From: Oscillospiraceae bacterium
GTDB taxonomy: Bacteria > Bacillota > Clostridia > Oscillospirales > Ruminococcaceae
Direction of reading: 5' to 3'
Length of the DNA stretch: 15,420 nt
Assembly: GCA_003453215.1 (NCBI GenBank)
Contig: DMMB01000049.1
Coordinates: 149-15,568 of the forward strand
Below the pieces are notes generated by a model. That model did not search any database and was not told the origin of the DNA. It was given only the letters and a program-made list of their open reading frames with translations. The position numbers and the translations under genes were made by a program. Shown here piece by piece: positions 5,873 through 12,385 of the stretch (its first letter is position 1; each line of letters opens with the position of its first letter).

Positions 5873-6656
5873 CATCGCGACGCTGTTCCCGGAAATGTGC
5901 GAAACGGTGGTGAACAGCAGCATCATCGGGCGGGGCATAAAAGCCGGCAAGTTGGAGGTGCACTGCCACCAGATACGGGACTACACCACCGATAAACACC
6001 GCCGCACCGACCTGCGGCTGCATGGCGGCGGGATGGGAATGCTGATGACCTGCCAGCCCATCCATGACTGCTGGAAAGCCGTAAGCGAGCAGATCGGCCA
6101 GAAGCCGTATGTCATCTATCTTTCACCGCAGGGCAAGGTGCTGACCCAGGCCCATGCCAGAGAGCTGAAAGAGAAGGAAAATCTCTTCCTGCTATGCGGC
6201 CACTACGAGGGCGTGGACCAGCGGGTGCTGGATGAGATTGTGGATGAGGAACTTTCCATTGGGGACTATGTGCTGACCGGCGGCGAACTGGGCGCTTTGG
6301 TCCTGGTGGATTGCATTGGCCGGATGGTAGAGGGCGTACTGCCCAGTGAGGAGTGCTTTACCGAGGAAAGCCACTGGAACGGATTGCTGGAATATCCGCA
6401 GTATACCCACCCGGTGGAATGGAACGGGAGAAGAATTCCGGATATTCTGCTGAGCGGCGACCATGGCAAAATTGCCAAGTGGCGGCATGAGATGTCGTTG
6501 CGGAACACGCTGATCAAGCGCCCTGATCTGCTGGAAAAGGCCGAACTGAGCCAGAAAGACCGCTGGCTGGTGGCGCAGATGAAAGCCGAACTGGCGGCAA
6601 AAGACGGAAACGATTCCAATGCGGCCCAAACGGATGGCGAAACGGATAGAAAGTGA
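5862..6656 (+). CDS. trmD: tRNA (guanine37-N1)-methyltransferase TrmD
   Basis: Methylates G37 next to the anticodon using S-adenosylmethionine, preventing +1 frameshifts; it is essential in most bacteria. It has 264 residues. The N terminus MRFDIATLFPEMCETVV is typical. The trefoil-knot SAM-binding region includes LCGHYEGVDQR (111-121), DEELSIGDYVLTGGELGAL and MVEGVLP, and the C-terminal tRNA-binding part has HPVEWNGRRIPDILLSGDH and LRNTLIKRPDL. The last 20 residues are a polar tail without obvious conservation. The start ATG 5862 has GGAGG at 5851-5855 and lies within the end of rimM. In many relatives rplS comes next; here an HPr gene with its own promoter follows instead. Confidence 0.98.
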   Translation: MRFDIATLFPEMCETVVNSSIIGRGIKAGKLEVHCHQIRDYTTDKHRRTDLRLHGGGMGMLMTCQPIHDCWKAVSEQIGQKPYVIYLSPQGKVLTQAHARELKEKENLFLLCGHYEGVDQRVLDEIVDEELSIGDYVLTGGELGALVLVDCIGRMVEGVLPSEECFTEESHWNGLLEYPQYTHPVEWNGRRIPDILLSGDHGKIAKWRHEMSLRNTLIKRPDLLEKAELSQKDRWLVAQMKAELAAKDGNDSNAAQTDGETDRK

Positions 6657-6760
6657 CAAAAAATTATAGGTATTCTGCACAAATGCGCCCCCCGAAAATC
6701 GGCGGATATTAGCGGTTCGTCAGAAAAATGGCAAATTGAAAAGTTGAGGGCGGTTTGTAA

Positions 6761-6789
6761 TTGAAAGAGCCGGCGGACTTTGCTATAAT
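6761..6789 (+). promoter_or_regulatory. promoter of the HPr gene
   Basis: TTGAAA at 6761-6766 (5/6) and TATAAT at 6784-6789 (6/6) have a 17-bp spacer, and TGC directly before the -10 makes it an extended -10 promoter. It lies 55 bases upstream of the HPr start. Confidence 0.88.
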
Positions 6790-6843
6790 GTTAATGGAGA
6801 TATAAGGGACCCCATTTCTTTTAGGCGAAGAGGAGATGTCGAT

Positions 6844-7107
6844 ATGTACTCAAAAGAAGTTTCCGTTCAGAATCACGTTGGTCTGCATGCGCGGCCCGCT
6901 ACTTTTTTCATTCAGAAAGCCAATGAATATAAGGCCTCTGTGTGGGTAGAAAAGGAAGAACGCCGGGTGAACGCCAAAAGCCTGCTGGGCGTCCTTTCCC
7001 TGGGCATTGTAGGCGGCACGACCATTAAGATCATCGCAGATGGCGCTGACGAGCAGGAAGCGGTAGACGCCCTGGTGAAGCTGGTAGAAACCGGCTTTGC
7101 AGAGTAA
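6844..7107 (+). CDS. ptsH: phosphocarrier protein HPr
   Basis: Small phosphate carrier of the sugar phosphotransferase system. It accepts phosphate on His15 from enzyme I and passes it to EIIA proteins. Here it has 87 residues. The active site is intact: NHVGLHARPA with His15 and Arg17. The regulatory Ser46 is in NAKSLLGVLSLGI, so it could also be phosphorylated by HPr kinase and act with CcpA, as in Bacillota. The presence of His15 argues against Crh, which lacks it. The start has AGGAG at 6831-6835. It is monocistronic, with its own promoter and terminator, and no PTS gene is next to it. Confidence 0.96.
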   Translation: MYSKEVSVQNHVGLHARPATFFIQKANEYKASVWVEKEERRVNAKSLLGVLSLGIVGGTTIKIIADGADEQEAVDALVKLVETGFAE

Positions 7108-7130
7108 TCTGCCAAAAGAGACAGAAACGA

Positions 7131-7174
7131 AAAGGTGCGGAGAGCCAAAAGGCTGCCGCACCCTTTTATTTTTT
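7131..7174 (+). terminator. rho-independent terminator of the HPr gene
   Basis: GGTGCGG at 7134-7140 pairs with CCGCACC at 7156-7162, and an inner AGCC/GGCT helix closes on an AAAA loop. A run of TTTTATTTTTT (7164-7174) follows. It begins 23 bases after the HPr stop. Confidence 0.92.
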
Positions 7175-7195
7175 GAGAACTGAAGTTTAATGATT

Positions 7196-7455
7196 TTTCA
7201 CCTGTTCGGTGAAAGGGTAGCCTGTGAAAGGCGCGGGAAAGGGGGAACCCTCTCTTACGGGGTTCCCCCTCTTGTCGGGACGAGCCACCGGATCGTCCCG
7301 ACAATTCATCCCCTTTCGGAGCGCCCTCCGGAGGAAGAGAGGGGAAGCCTGTGCGGGTGACTTACATCAAAAACATCTGATGATGTTTTTGATGCTTCGC
7401 ACAGGGGGATGTTTCGCGCATTGTGATGCGCGACCAGCCTTTTGAGAAAGGCTGG
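7196..7455. repeat. array of seven consecutive hairpins upstream of uvrC
   Basis: Almost every base of this 260-bp gene-free stretch falls in an inverted repeat. H1: 7196-7202 with 7208-7214 (7 bp). H2: 7240-7250 with 7260-7270 (11 bp). H3: 7272-7283 with 7293-7304 (12 bp, perfect). H4: 7317-7321 with 7326-7330, enclosed by CCCCT/AGGGG at 7310-7314 and 7340-7344. H5: 7365-7377 with 7382-7394 (13 bp), enclosed by CCTGTGCG/CGCACAGG at 7348-7355 and 7398-7405. H6: 7414-7421 with 7426-7433 (8 bp). H7: 7434-7442 with 7447-7455 (9 bp). None has the T run of a terminator. No convincing promoter lies in front and no open frame is supported. It could be a composite palindromic repeat element or a structured RNA; I cannot tell which. 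Confidence 0.75.
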
Positions 7456-7464
7456 AGCGAAAAC

Positions 7465-7493
7465 TTTTACCCGGGGCATATTTATGGTATAAT
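7465..7493 (+). promoter_or_regulatory. promoter of uvrC
   Basis: TATAAT at 7488-7493 with TGG before it (extended -10), and TTTTAC at 7465-7470 as a weak -35 at 17 bp. It lies ten bases after the last hairpin of the array and 25 bases before the uvrC start. Confidence 0.7.
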
Positions 7494-7518
7494 AAAAGCA
7501 GAAAGGAGGGACCGCCGG

Positions 7519-9372
7519 ATGGATATGCAAAAGATAGCCGAGCTGCGTAAAAAAGCCAACACCCTGCCGATGGAACCGGGCGTTTACCTGATGCGGGATC
7601 GCCGCGGAGAGATTATCTATGTGGGCAAGGCGAAAAAACTGAAAAACCGGGTGACCTCCTACTTCCGCGGGGTGGAACGGCACCTGCCGAAGGTGTACCG
7701 CATGGTAGAGCAGGTGCAGGATTTTGACTACATTGTGACGGACAGTGAATTTGAAGCGCTGGTTCTGGAATGCAGCCTCATCAAATTGCACAGCCCCAAG
7801 TATAATATTTTATTAAAAGATGACAAGGGCTACCACTACGTGTGTGTGACCAAGGAGGAATATCCCCGCATCCGGCTGGCACTGCAAAAGGGGAACGATG
7901 ACAATGAATACATCGGGCCGTTTATTTCCTCCATGGTGGTAAAGCAGACGGTGGAAGAGGCCAACCGGGCCTTTTTGCTGCCCACCTGCCGCCGCAAATT
8001 CCCGGAGGATTTTGGCAAGGAGCGCCCCTGCCTGAATTATCACATCCACCAGTGTATGGGGGTGTGCAGCGGAAAAATCAGCCAAGAGACTTACCGGGAG
8101 GCACTGGAGGAGGCCCTGCAGTTTATCCGCACCGGCGGGGTGCAATCGGTGGAAAAACTGACCGAGCGGATGCAGGAGGCAGCCGAGGTACTGGATTTTG
8201 AACGGGCAGCCCGCTATCGCGACCGCATTTCCGCCATTCGGCATATCACCGATCAGCAGAAAGTGATTGCCTTCCCGCATGAAAGCCTGGACGTGCTGGG
8301 CTGGGTGCAGGGCGAAGATAAGGTATACTGCTCGCTGCTGGTGCTGAGGGAAGGACGCCTGCGCGATAAAAAGGATTTTTCTTTTGACTGTATGGGCGAG
8401 CCGGAGGAAGTGGTAACGGAGTTTTTGCTGAGTTACTATATGCAGGCCGAGGAAGCTCCGTCCGAGGTGTTTTTGGAACGGGAACTACCCGACCGTCTGC
8501 TGCTGGAACAGCTGCTGCGGGAGCACCGCGGGAAGAAAATCCAATTTACAGTGCCGCAGCGTGGCGAAAGCCGCAAGCTGTGCCAGATGGCGCAGAACAA
8601 TGCCGCGCAGGAGCTGGCCCGGGATACCAACCGCACCGGCAAGGAAATAGCGGCGCTGACCGAACTGGGGCGGCTGCTGGGGCTGCAAAATCCGCCGGAT
8701 TATATTGAAGCTTTTGATATTTCCAATATTGGCGGGCAGACCATTGTGGGTGGTATGACGGTGTTCCGCCGGGGACGCCCCGAAAAACGGCTGTATAAAA
8801 AATTTACGATAAAGGATCAGGCAACACCCGATGACTACGCTGCCATGGAACAGATGCTTACCCGCCGGCTGACCCACTACCGCGAGGCAGCCGAAACCGG
8901 GAAAAAAGATGGTTTTGAAATTCTGCCCGATCTGTGGCTCATCGATGGCGGCGCGGGACAGGTGGCGGTAGCCAAACGGGTGGCAGAGCAATTTGGGCTG
9001 GAAATCCCCATCTTTGGCATGGTAAAGGATGACCGGCACCGCACCCGGGCCATCCGCGCGGAAAATGAAGAAATTGCTATCCGCTCCAGCCAGTCGGTGT
9101 TTCGGCTGATCACCAATATTCAGGATGAGACCCACCGATATGCCATCAGCTTTTCCCGCAAAAGGCACCAAAAGACCGGCTTTGCTTCCACATTGACAAC
9201 AATTCCGGGAATTGGCGAACAGCGGGCGACAAAACTGCTGAAGCATTTTAAAAGCATGGCGGCCATCCGGTCCGCGGATGTGGAAGCTCTGGCGGCAGCG
9301 CCCGGCATGAACCGCCCGGCAGCCGAGGCCCTGTACCGGCACCTGCATGGCGAACAACAGGCAGAAAACTGA
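7519..9372 (+). CDS. uvrC: excinuclease ABC subunit C (UvrC)
   Basis: Nuclease of nucleotide excision repair: recruited by UvrB, it cuts both sides of a DNA lesion. The protein has 617 residues, normal length. The N-terminal GIY-YIG domain makes the 3' cut and shows GVY (21-23), YVG (34-36) and Arg44. A UVR motif that binds UvrB is in the LTERMQEAAEVLDFERAARY region. The RNase H-like domain makes the 5' cut, with Asp400 in EAFDISNIGG, Asp476 in LIDGGAGQ and His539 in DETHRYAISF. It ends in helix-hairpin-helix motifs (IPGIGEQRATKLLKHF and the APGMNRPAAEAL region). I chose ATG 7519 because GGAGG at 7505-7509 is nine bases upstream; an in-frame ATG at 7423 lies inside the hairpin array and ahead of the promoter. 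Confidence 0.97.
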   Translation: MDMQKIAELRKKANTLPMEPGVYLMRDRRGEIIYVGKAKKLKNRVTSYFRGVERHLPKVYRMVEQVQDFDYIVTDSEFEALVLECSLIKLHSPKYNILLKDDKGYHYVCVTKEEYPRIRLALQKGNDDNEYIGPFISSMVVKQTVEEANRAFLLPTCRRKFPEDFGKERPCLNYHIHQCMGVCSGKISQETYREALEEALQFIRTGGVQSVEKLTERMQEAAEVLDFERAARYRDRISAIRHITDQQKVIAFPHESLDVLGWVQGEDKVYCSLLVLREGRLRDKKDFSFDCMGEPEEVVTEFLLSYYMQAEEAPSEVFLERELPDRLLLEQLLREHRGKKIQFTVPQRGESRKLCQMAQNNAAQELARDTNRTGKEIAALTELGRLLGLQNPPDYIEAFDISNIGGQTIVGGMTVFRRGRPEKRLYKKFTIKDQATPDDYAAMEQMLTRRLTHYREAAETGKKDGFEILPDLWLIDGGAGQVAVAKRVAEQFGLEIPIFGMVKDDRHRTRAIRAENEEIAIRSSQSVFRLITNIQDETHRYAISFSRKRHQKTGFASTLTTIPGIGEQRATKLLKHFKSMAAIRSADVEALAAAPGMNRPAAEALYRHLHGEQQAEN

Positions 9373-9390
9373 CTTTTTCGACCAATGGGA

Positions 9391-9419
9391 TTGACAGCAG
9401 GCGGGAAAAATTATACCAT
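9391..9419 (+). promoter_or_regulatory. candidate promoter of rsmD
   Basis: TTGACA at 9391-9396 is a perfect -35. TACCAT at 9414-9419 (4/6) is the -10 at 17 bp. It lies in the 83-base gap after uvrC, where no terminator was seen. Confidence 0.55.
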
Positions 9420-9455
9420 AAGTAGAAAGGGCCACTGCCCCTAAGGAGAAAAACT

Positions 9456-10013
9456 GTGCGAGTAATAACCGGTACCGCCCGCGGGCGAAAACTGAATACG
9501 CTGGAGGGCCGCGATGTGCGCCCCACCACCGACCAGGTAAAAGAGGCCATGTTCAGCATCATCCAGTTTGAAGTGGAGGGTGCAGCGGTACTGGATCTGT
9601 TTGCCGGCAGCGGTCAGCTGGGGATTGAAGCCCTAAGCCGGGGCGCTCGGCTGGCGGTTTTTGTGGAACAGAACCGCAAGGCGCAGGAAATGGTGCGTCA
9701 GAACCTGGTGACGACCAAACTGGCGGAGCACAGCCGGGTAACGGCTATGGATGCGATTGCTTACCTGCAGGGGTGCCGCGATACCTTTGATATTGCGCTG
9801 CTGGATCCGCCCTACCACAGCGGATTGGTGGAAAAAGCGCTGCCGCTGCTGGTGCCCCAAATGTCCCCCGGTGGGGTGATCCTGTGCGAAACGGCGCTGG
9901 ATGAAACCCTGCCGCAGCAAGTGGGGGATTTTGGTATAAAAAAAGAGTACCGTTATGGAAAAATTAAGCTGACCGCCTACCGCGTTTTGACGCAGGGCGA
10001 TACCGAAGAATAA
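9456..10013 (+). CDS. rsmD: 16S rRNA (guanine966-N2)-methyltransferase RsmD
   Basis: SAM-dependent enzyme that methylates G966 of 16S rRNA in the 30S head. It has 185 residues, as expected. The N terminus MRVITGTARGRKL and the following VRPTTDQVKEAMFSI are characteristic. The SAM-binding motif I is VLDLFAGSGQLGIEALSRGA and the catalytic motif is DPPY at residues 117-120. The start is GTG 9456 with AAGGAG at 9443-9448; other starts would cut into the conserved N terminus. It is followed after 16 bases by the coiled-coil gene. In many Clostridia coaD follows rsmD; here it does not. Confidence 0.95.
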   Translation: MRVITGTARGRKLNTLEGRDVRPTTDQVKEAMFSIIQFEVEGAAVLDLFAGSGQLGIEALSRGARLAVFVEQNRKAQEMVRQNLVTTKLAEHSRVTAMDAIAYLQGCRDTFDIALLDPPYHSGLVEKALPLLVPQMSPGGVILCETALDETLPQQVGDFGIKKEYRYGKIKLTAYRVLTQGDTEE

Positions 10014-10029
10014 ACAGGGAGGGGAACGG

Positions 10030-10617
10030 ATGAATACCATTGAAAGTATCCTGAATGATATTGATGAGCTGTTGGAGGATTCCTGGAGCCTGCCGCTTTC
10101 CGGCGGACGCTGCGTAGTGGATGCCGAAAAAGTGCGGGATCTCATCGATTCCATTCGCATGAATATGCCCAATGAGATCAAACAGGCACGCGCGGTGGTA
10201 GCCGACCGCAACCAGATCCTTTCCCTGGCAAAGGGAGAGGCGGAAGCGCTGATCCGCAAAGCGGAAGAACGTGCCAAGCAGCTGTTGGAGCAGGAAAGCA
10301 TTGTGCGGCAGGCCAATGCCAAGGCGATGGCCCTGCTGAATGATGCAAGCACCCGCGCCCAACAGATGGTGGACGAAGCCCAAAAGCAGGCCGAGCAGAC
10401 GGTGAATGAAGCACAGGCCAAGGCAACGGCCATCCGTACCGAGGCCAGCACCCGCAGCCGGGAAATGAAGCAGGCCAGCTATGAATTTGCAGAGAATATT
10501 CTGCGCACCAGCCAGGAGGTTGTGGCCAAGAGCCTGGGAAATATCACCACCACCCGGCAGGCATTGGCACAGGCCGCCAGCCAGGCCGGTTTGCGGGAAG
10601 AACCGCTGGAAAAATAA
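10030..10617 (+). CDS. coiled-coil protein of unknown function
   Basis: I do not recognise a precise function. The 195-residue protein starts MNTIESILNDIDELLEDSWS and continues into a conserved-looking VVDAEKVRDLIDSIRMNMPN segment. From about 45 to 170 it is one long charged helix very rich in Ala, Glu, Gln and Lys with repeating EAxxxA steps, typical of a coiled coil. No signal peptide or membrane segment is seen. Such proteins are often labelled ATPase or V-type ATPase subunit H-like in Clostridia because of coiled-coil similarity, which is weak evidence. DivIVA-like or scaffolding roles are equally possible. It is probably co-transcribed with rsmD (16-base gap, GGGAGGGG before the ATG) and is followed by a terminator. 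Confidence 0.85.
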   Translation: MNTIESILNDIDELLEDSWSLPLSGGRCVVDAEKVRDLIDSIRMNMPNEIKQARAVVADRNQILSLAKGEAEALIRKAEERAKQLLEQESIVRQANAKAMALLNDASTRAQQMVDEAQKQAEQTVNEAQAKATAIRTEASTRSREMKQASYEFAENILRTSQEVVAKSLGNITTTRQALAQAASQAGLREEPLEK

Positions 10618-10643
10618 AAAGAAACAACCACCGAAACAAGACA

Positions 10644-10673
10644 CCGCTTGGAGAACTTCCAGGCGGCGTTTTT
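10644..10673 (+). terminator. rho-independent terminator after the rsmD operon
   Basis: CCGCTTGGA at 10644-10652 pairs with TCCAGGCGG at 10658-10666 (one G-T pair) around a 5-base loop, followed by CGTTTTT. It begins 27 bases after the coiled-coil gene stop. Confidence 0.88.
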
Positions 10674-10858
10674 GCTGTGCCGGGGCGGCCAAACAGCACG
10701 AAGGAAAGGAAAAATCGTTCGACATTTTTAATCAAATTTTATGGGGCTTTATAGACATATTTACTAAGAAACAGGAAGATATTCGGGAAAATGGCGCGCC
10801 CGGCCCGCGATAGGGGAAAAAGACGGTTTGTGCGCCATGGACGAACAACAGTTTGTTG
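10674..10858. other. intergenic stretch with nothing recognised
   Basis: Between the terminator and the mraZ promoter I see no gene, RNA or clear repeat. It changes from GC-rich to A/T-rich near 10705-10790, with GGCGCGCC at 10794-10801. No -35/-10 pair with acceptable spacing was found in it. Confidence 0.5.
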
Positions 10859-10887
10859 TTGCAAAGCGGCTTTTCACGCTTTATAAT
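10859..10887 (+). promoter_or_regulatory. promoter of the mraZ (dcw) operon
   Basis: TTGCAA at 10859-10864 (4/6) and TATAAT at 10882-10887 (6/6) with a 17-bp spacer. It is followed at once by the GTGG boxes. An 8-bp inverted repeat, CTTTTCAC (10870-10877) and GTGAAAAG (10901-10908), brackets the -10. Confidence 0.8.
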
Positions 10888-10895
10888 CAATGTAT

Positions 10896-10921
10896 AAGTG
10901 GTGAAAAGTGGGTAGTTGTGG
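10896..10921 (+). promoter_or_regulatory. MraZ operator: three GTGG boxes at 10-bp spacing
   Basis: AAGTGG at 10896-10901, AAGTGG at 10906-10911 and TTGTGG at 10916-10921 repeat at exactly 10 bp. MraZ is known to bind upstream of its own gene to direct repeats of this kind (TGGG-type in E. coli, AAAGTGG-type in Mycoplasma). They lie just after the -10, over the expected start of transcription, a position suited to repression of the dcw operon by its first product. Confidence 0.85.
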
Positions 10922-10975
10922 AGCATTTACCCTACTTTTTCAAGAAAATCAACCGGAAAGGGGGAACGATCTGAT

Positions 10976-11395
10976 ATGTTGATGGGACAGTATGAGCATA
11001 GTATTGACCCCAAAAACCGGATCAATTTCCCCGCCAAGTTCCGGGAACAGCTGGGTGAAAGCTTTATCCTCACCGTAGGACTGGATGAATGTGTTGCGGT
11101 TTATTCCGCCGAAGAATGGGACAAGCTGGAACAGAAAATCAACCAGCTGCCCATGAGCCGCGGACGAAGCATCAAGCGTTATTTTTTCAGCAATGCGGTG
11201 ACGGTCGAGCCGGACAAGCAGGGACGCATTCTGCTGCCGACTCACCTGCGGGAATATGCCCACCTGGAAAAAGACGTTATTGTGACCGGAGCCTCCGATC
11301 ACGCCGAAATCTGGGATGTGACCCGTTGGCAGAATTACATCGGGCACCTGACCAGCGAAAGTGTGGCCGAGGAACTGGACTCCTTGGAATTCTAA
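10976..11395 (+). CDS. mraZ: transcriptional regulator MraZ
   Basis: DNA-binding regulator that heads the division and cell wall cluster and controls its own operon. It has 139 residues, typical. Two SpoVT/AbrB-like half-domains each contain the DxxxR signature: DPKNRI near the N terminus and DKQGRI near residue 80. The start ATG 10976 gives MLMGQYEHSIDPKNRINFPA, the family N terminus, with AAAGGGGG at 10957-10964. The frame is open further upstream to 10916, but that extension runs through the operator and has no ribosome site. rsmH starts ten bases after its stop. The three GTGG boxes upstream are its expected binding site. Confidence 0.97.
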   Translation: MLMGQYEHSIDPKNRINFPAKFREQLGESFILTVGLDECVAVYSAEEWDKLEQKINQLPMSRGRSIKRYFFSNAVTVEPDKQGRILLPTHLREYAHLEKDVIVTGASDHAEIWDVTRWQNYIGHLTSESVAEELDSLEF

Positions 11396-11405
11396 GGGGG
11401 CAGAT

Positions 11406-12332
11406 ATGGAATTTTCTCATTATTCGGTGATGCTGCCCCAGTGTATGGAGGGGCTGAATATCAAGCCGGATGGCATTTATATTGATGGAACTGCCGGTGG
11501 CGCGGGACACTCCCGGGCCATTGCCGAGCGGCTAACCACCGGACATCTGCTGAGCTTTGACCGTGACCCCGATGCGGTAGCGGAGGCGACCAAACGATTG
11601 GCTCCCTATCCGGCAGCAGAAGTGATCCACAGCGAGTTTGCCCGTATCCCTGAGGTGCTGGCAGAAAAGAACATCGAGGGTGTAGACGGCATCCTGCTGG
11701 ATCTGGGTGTATCCTCCTACCAGCTGGATAACCCGGAACGGGGCTTTGCCTACAGCGTAGATGCTCCGCTGGATATGCGGATGAGCCGCGAGGGCATGAC
11801 CGCCGCGGATATTCTGAACACCTACGATGTGGATGCCATGGCCCGCATTTTCCGGGAGTTTGGTGAAGAACGCTTTGCCTATCCCATTGCCAAACGGATT
11901 GCGGCTCAGCGGGAGAAAGAACCCTTTACCCGCACCGGTCAGCTGGTCGATCTCATCTATGCCACAATCCCGGCGGCCGCCCGCCGCGAAGGCGGACATC
12001 CCGCCAAACGGGTATTCCAGGCGCTGCGCATTGCCGTAAACAGTGAATTGGATCAGCTTTCGCAATGTCTGGATACCGCTTTTGATTGCCTCAATCCCGG
12101 CGGCCGCTTCGTCATTCTGACCTTCCACTCGCTGGAGGATCGGATGGTGAAACAGAAATTTGCCGCCTATTGCCAGGGCTGTACCTGCCCGCCGGAATTC
12201 CCGGTGTGTGTATGCGGCAAAAAGCCAAGAGCCAAATTAATCAATCGTAAACCCATCGAAGCGGATGCCGAGGAACTGGCCAAGAACAGCCGCAGCAAAT
12301 CCGCCAAACTGAGAATACTGGAAAAACTATAA
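11406..12332 (+). CDS. rsmH: 16S rRNA (cytosine1402-N4)-methyltransferase RsmH
   Basis: SAM-dependent enzyme (formerly MraW) that N4-methylates C1402 in the ribosomal P site. It has 308 residues, normal length. The start gives MEFSHYSVMLPQCMEGLNIK, followed by the SAM motif IDGTAGGAGHSRAIAE. Other family blocks are LLDLGVSSYQLDNPERGFAY, the RVFQALRIAVNSEL motif, FHSLEDRMVKQKF, and a Cys-rich stretch GCTCPPEFPVCVCG near the C terminus. ATG 11406 was preferred to the in-frame upstream ATG at 11361, which lies inside mraZ. AAGGGGG at 11394-11400 is the ribosome site. It is the second gene of the dcw operon. Confidence 0.97.
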   Translation: MEFSHYSVMLPQCMEGLNIKPDGIYIDGTAGGAGHSRAIAERLTTGHLLSFDRDPDAVAEATKRLAPYPAAEVIHSEFARIPEVLAEKNIEGVDGILLDLGVSSYQLDNPERGFAYSVDAPLDMRMSREGMTAADILNTYDVDAMARIFREFGEERFAYPIAKRIAAQREKEPFTRTGQLVDLIYATIPAAARREGGHPAKRVFQALRIAVNSELDQLSQCLDTAFDCLNPGGRFVILTFHSLEDRMVKQKFAAYCQGCTCPPEFPVCVCGKKPRAKLINRKPIEADAEELAKNSRSKSAKLRILEKL

Positions 12333-12385
12333 TCCCGGCGCCCGCCACCCCGGCGCCGATACGATAAGGAAAGGAGGGGCGGCAG

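Noticed and set aside
4730..5950. Minus-strand open frame of 406 codons opposite rpsP, khpA and rimM
   Set aside because: Covers three confidently identified plus-strand genes; no supporting signals.
7224..7445. 73-codon open frame inside the hairpin array
   Set aside because: Its sequence is dictated by the inverted repeats, and no ribosome site or protein family is evident.
7196..7455. CRISPR array as an explanation of the palindromic region upstream of uvrC
   Set aside because: The hairpins differ from each other in sequence; there is no repeated unit with regular spacers and no cas gene in the window.
7434..7455. Last hairpin of the array as a terminator
   Set aside because: The stem is good but it is followed by AGCGAAAACTTTTAC rather than a continuous T run, and there is no gene directly upstream to terminate.
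8485..9435. Minus-strand open frame of 316 codons opposite uvrC
   Set aside because: Antisense to the UvrC nuclease and helix-hairpin-helix domains; no motifs of its own.
10719..10755. TCGACA plus TATAGA as an extra promoter upstream of mraZ
   Set aside because: The spacing is about 25 bp, too long for a SigA promoter.
10837..10974. 45-codon open frame ending two bases before mraZ, a possible leader peptide
   Set aside because: It contains the mraZ promoter and MraZ boxes, so most of it would not be transcribed from that promoter, and there is no ribosome site at its ATG.
12336..12358. GC-rich hairpin right after rsmH as a terminator
   Set aside because: A 7-bp stem with no T run, within a tightly spaced operon; probably incidental or a stability element.
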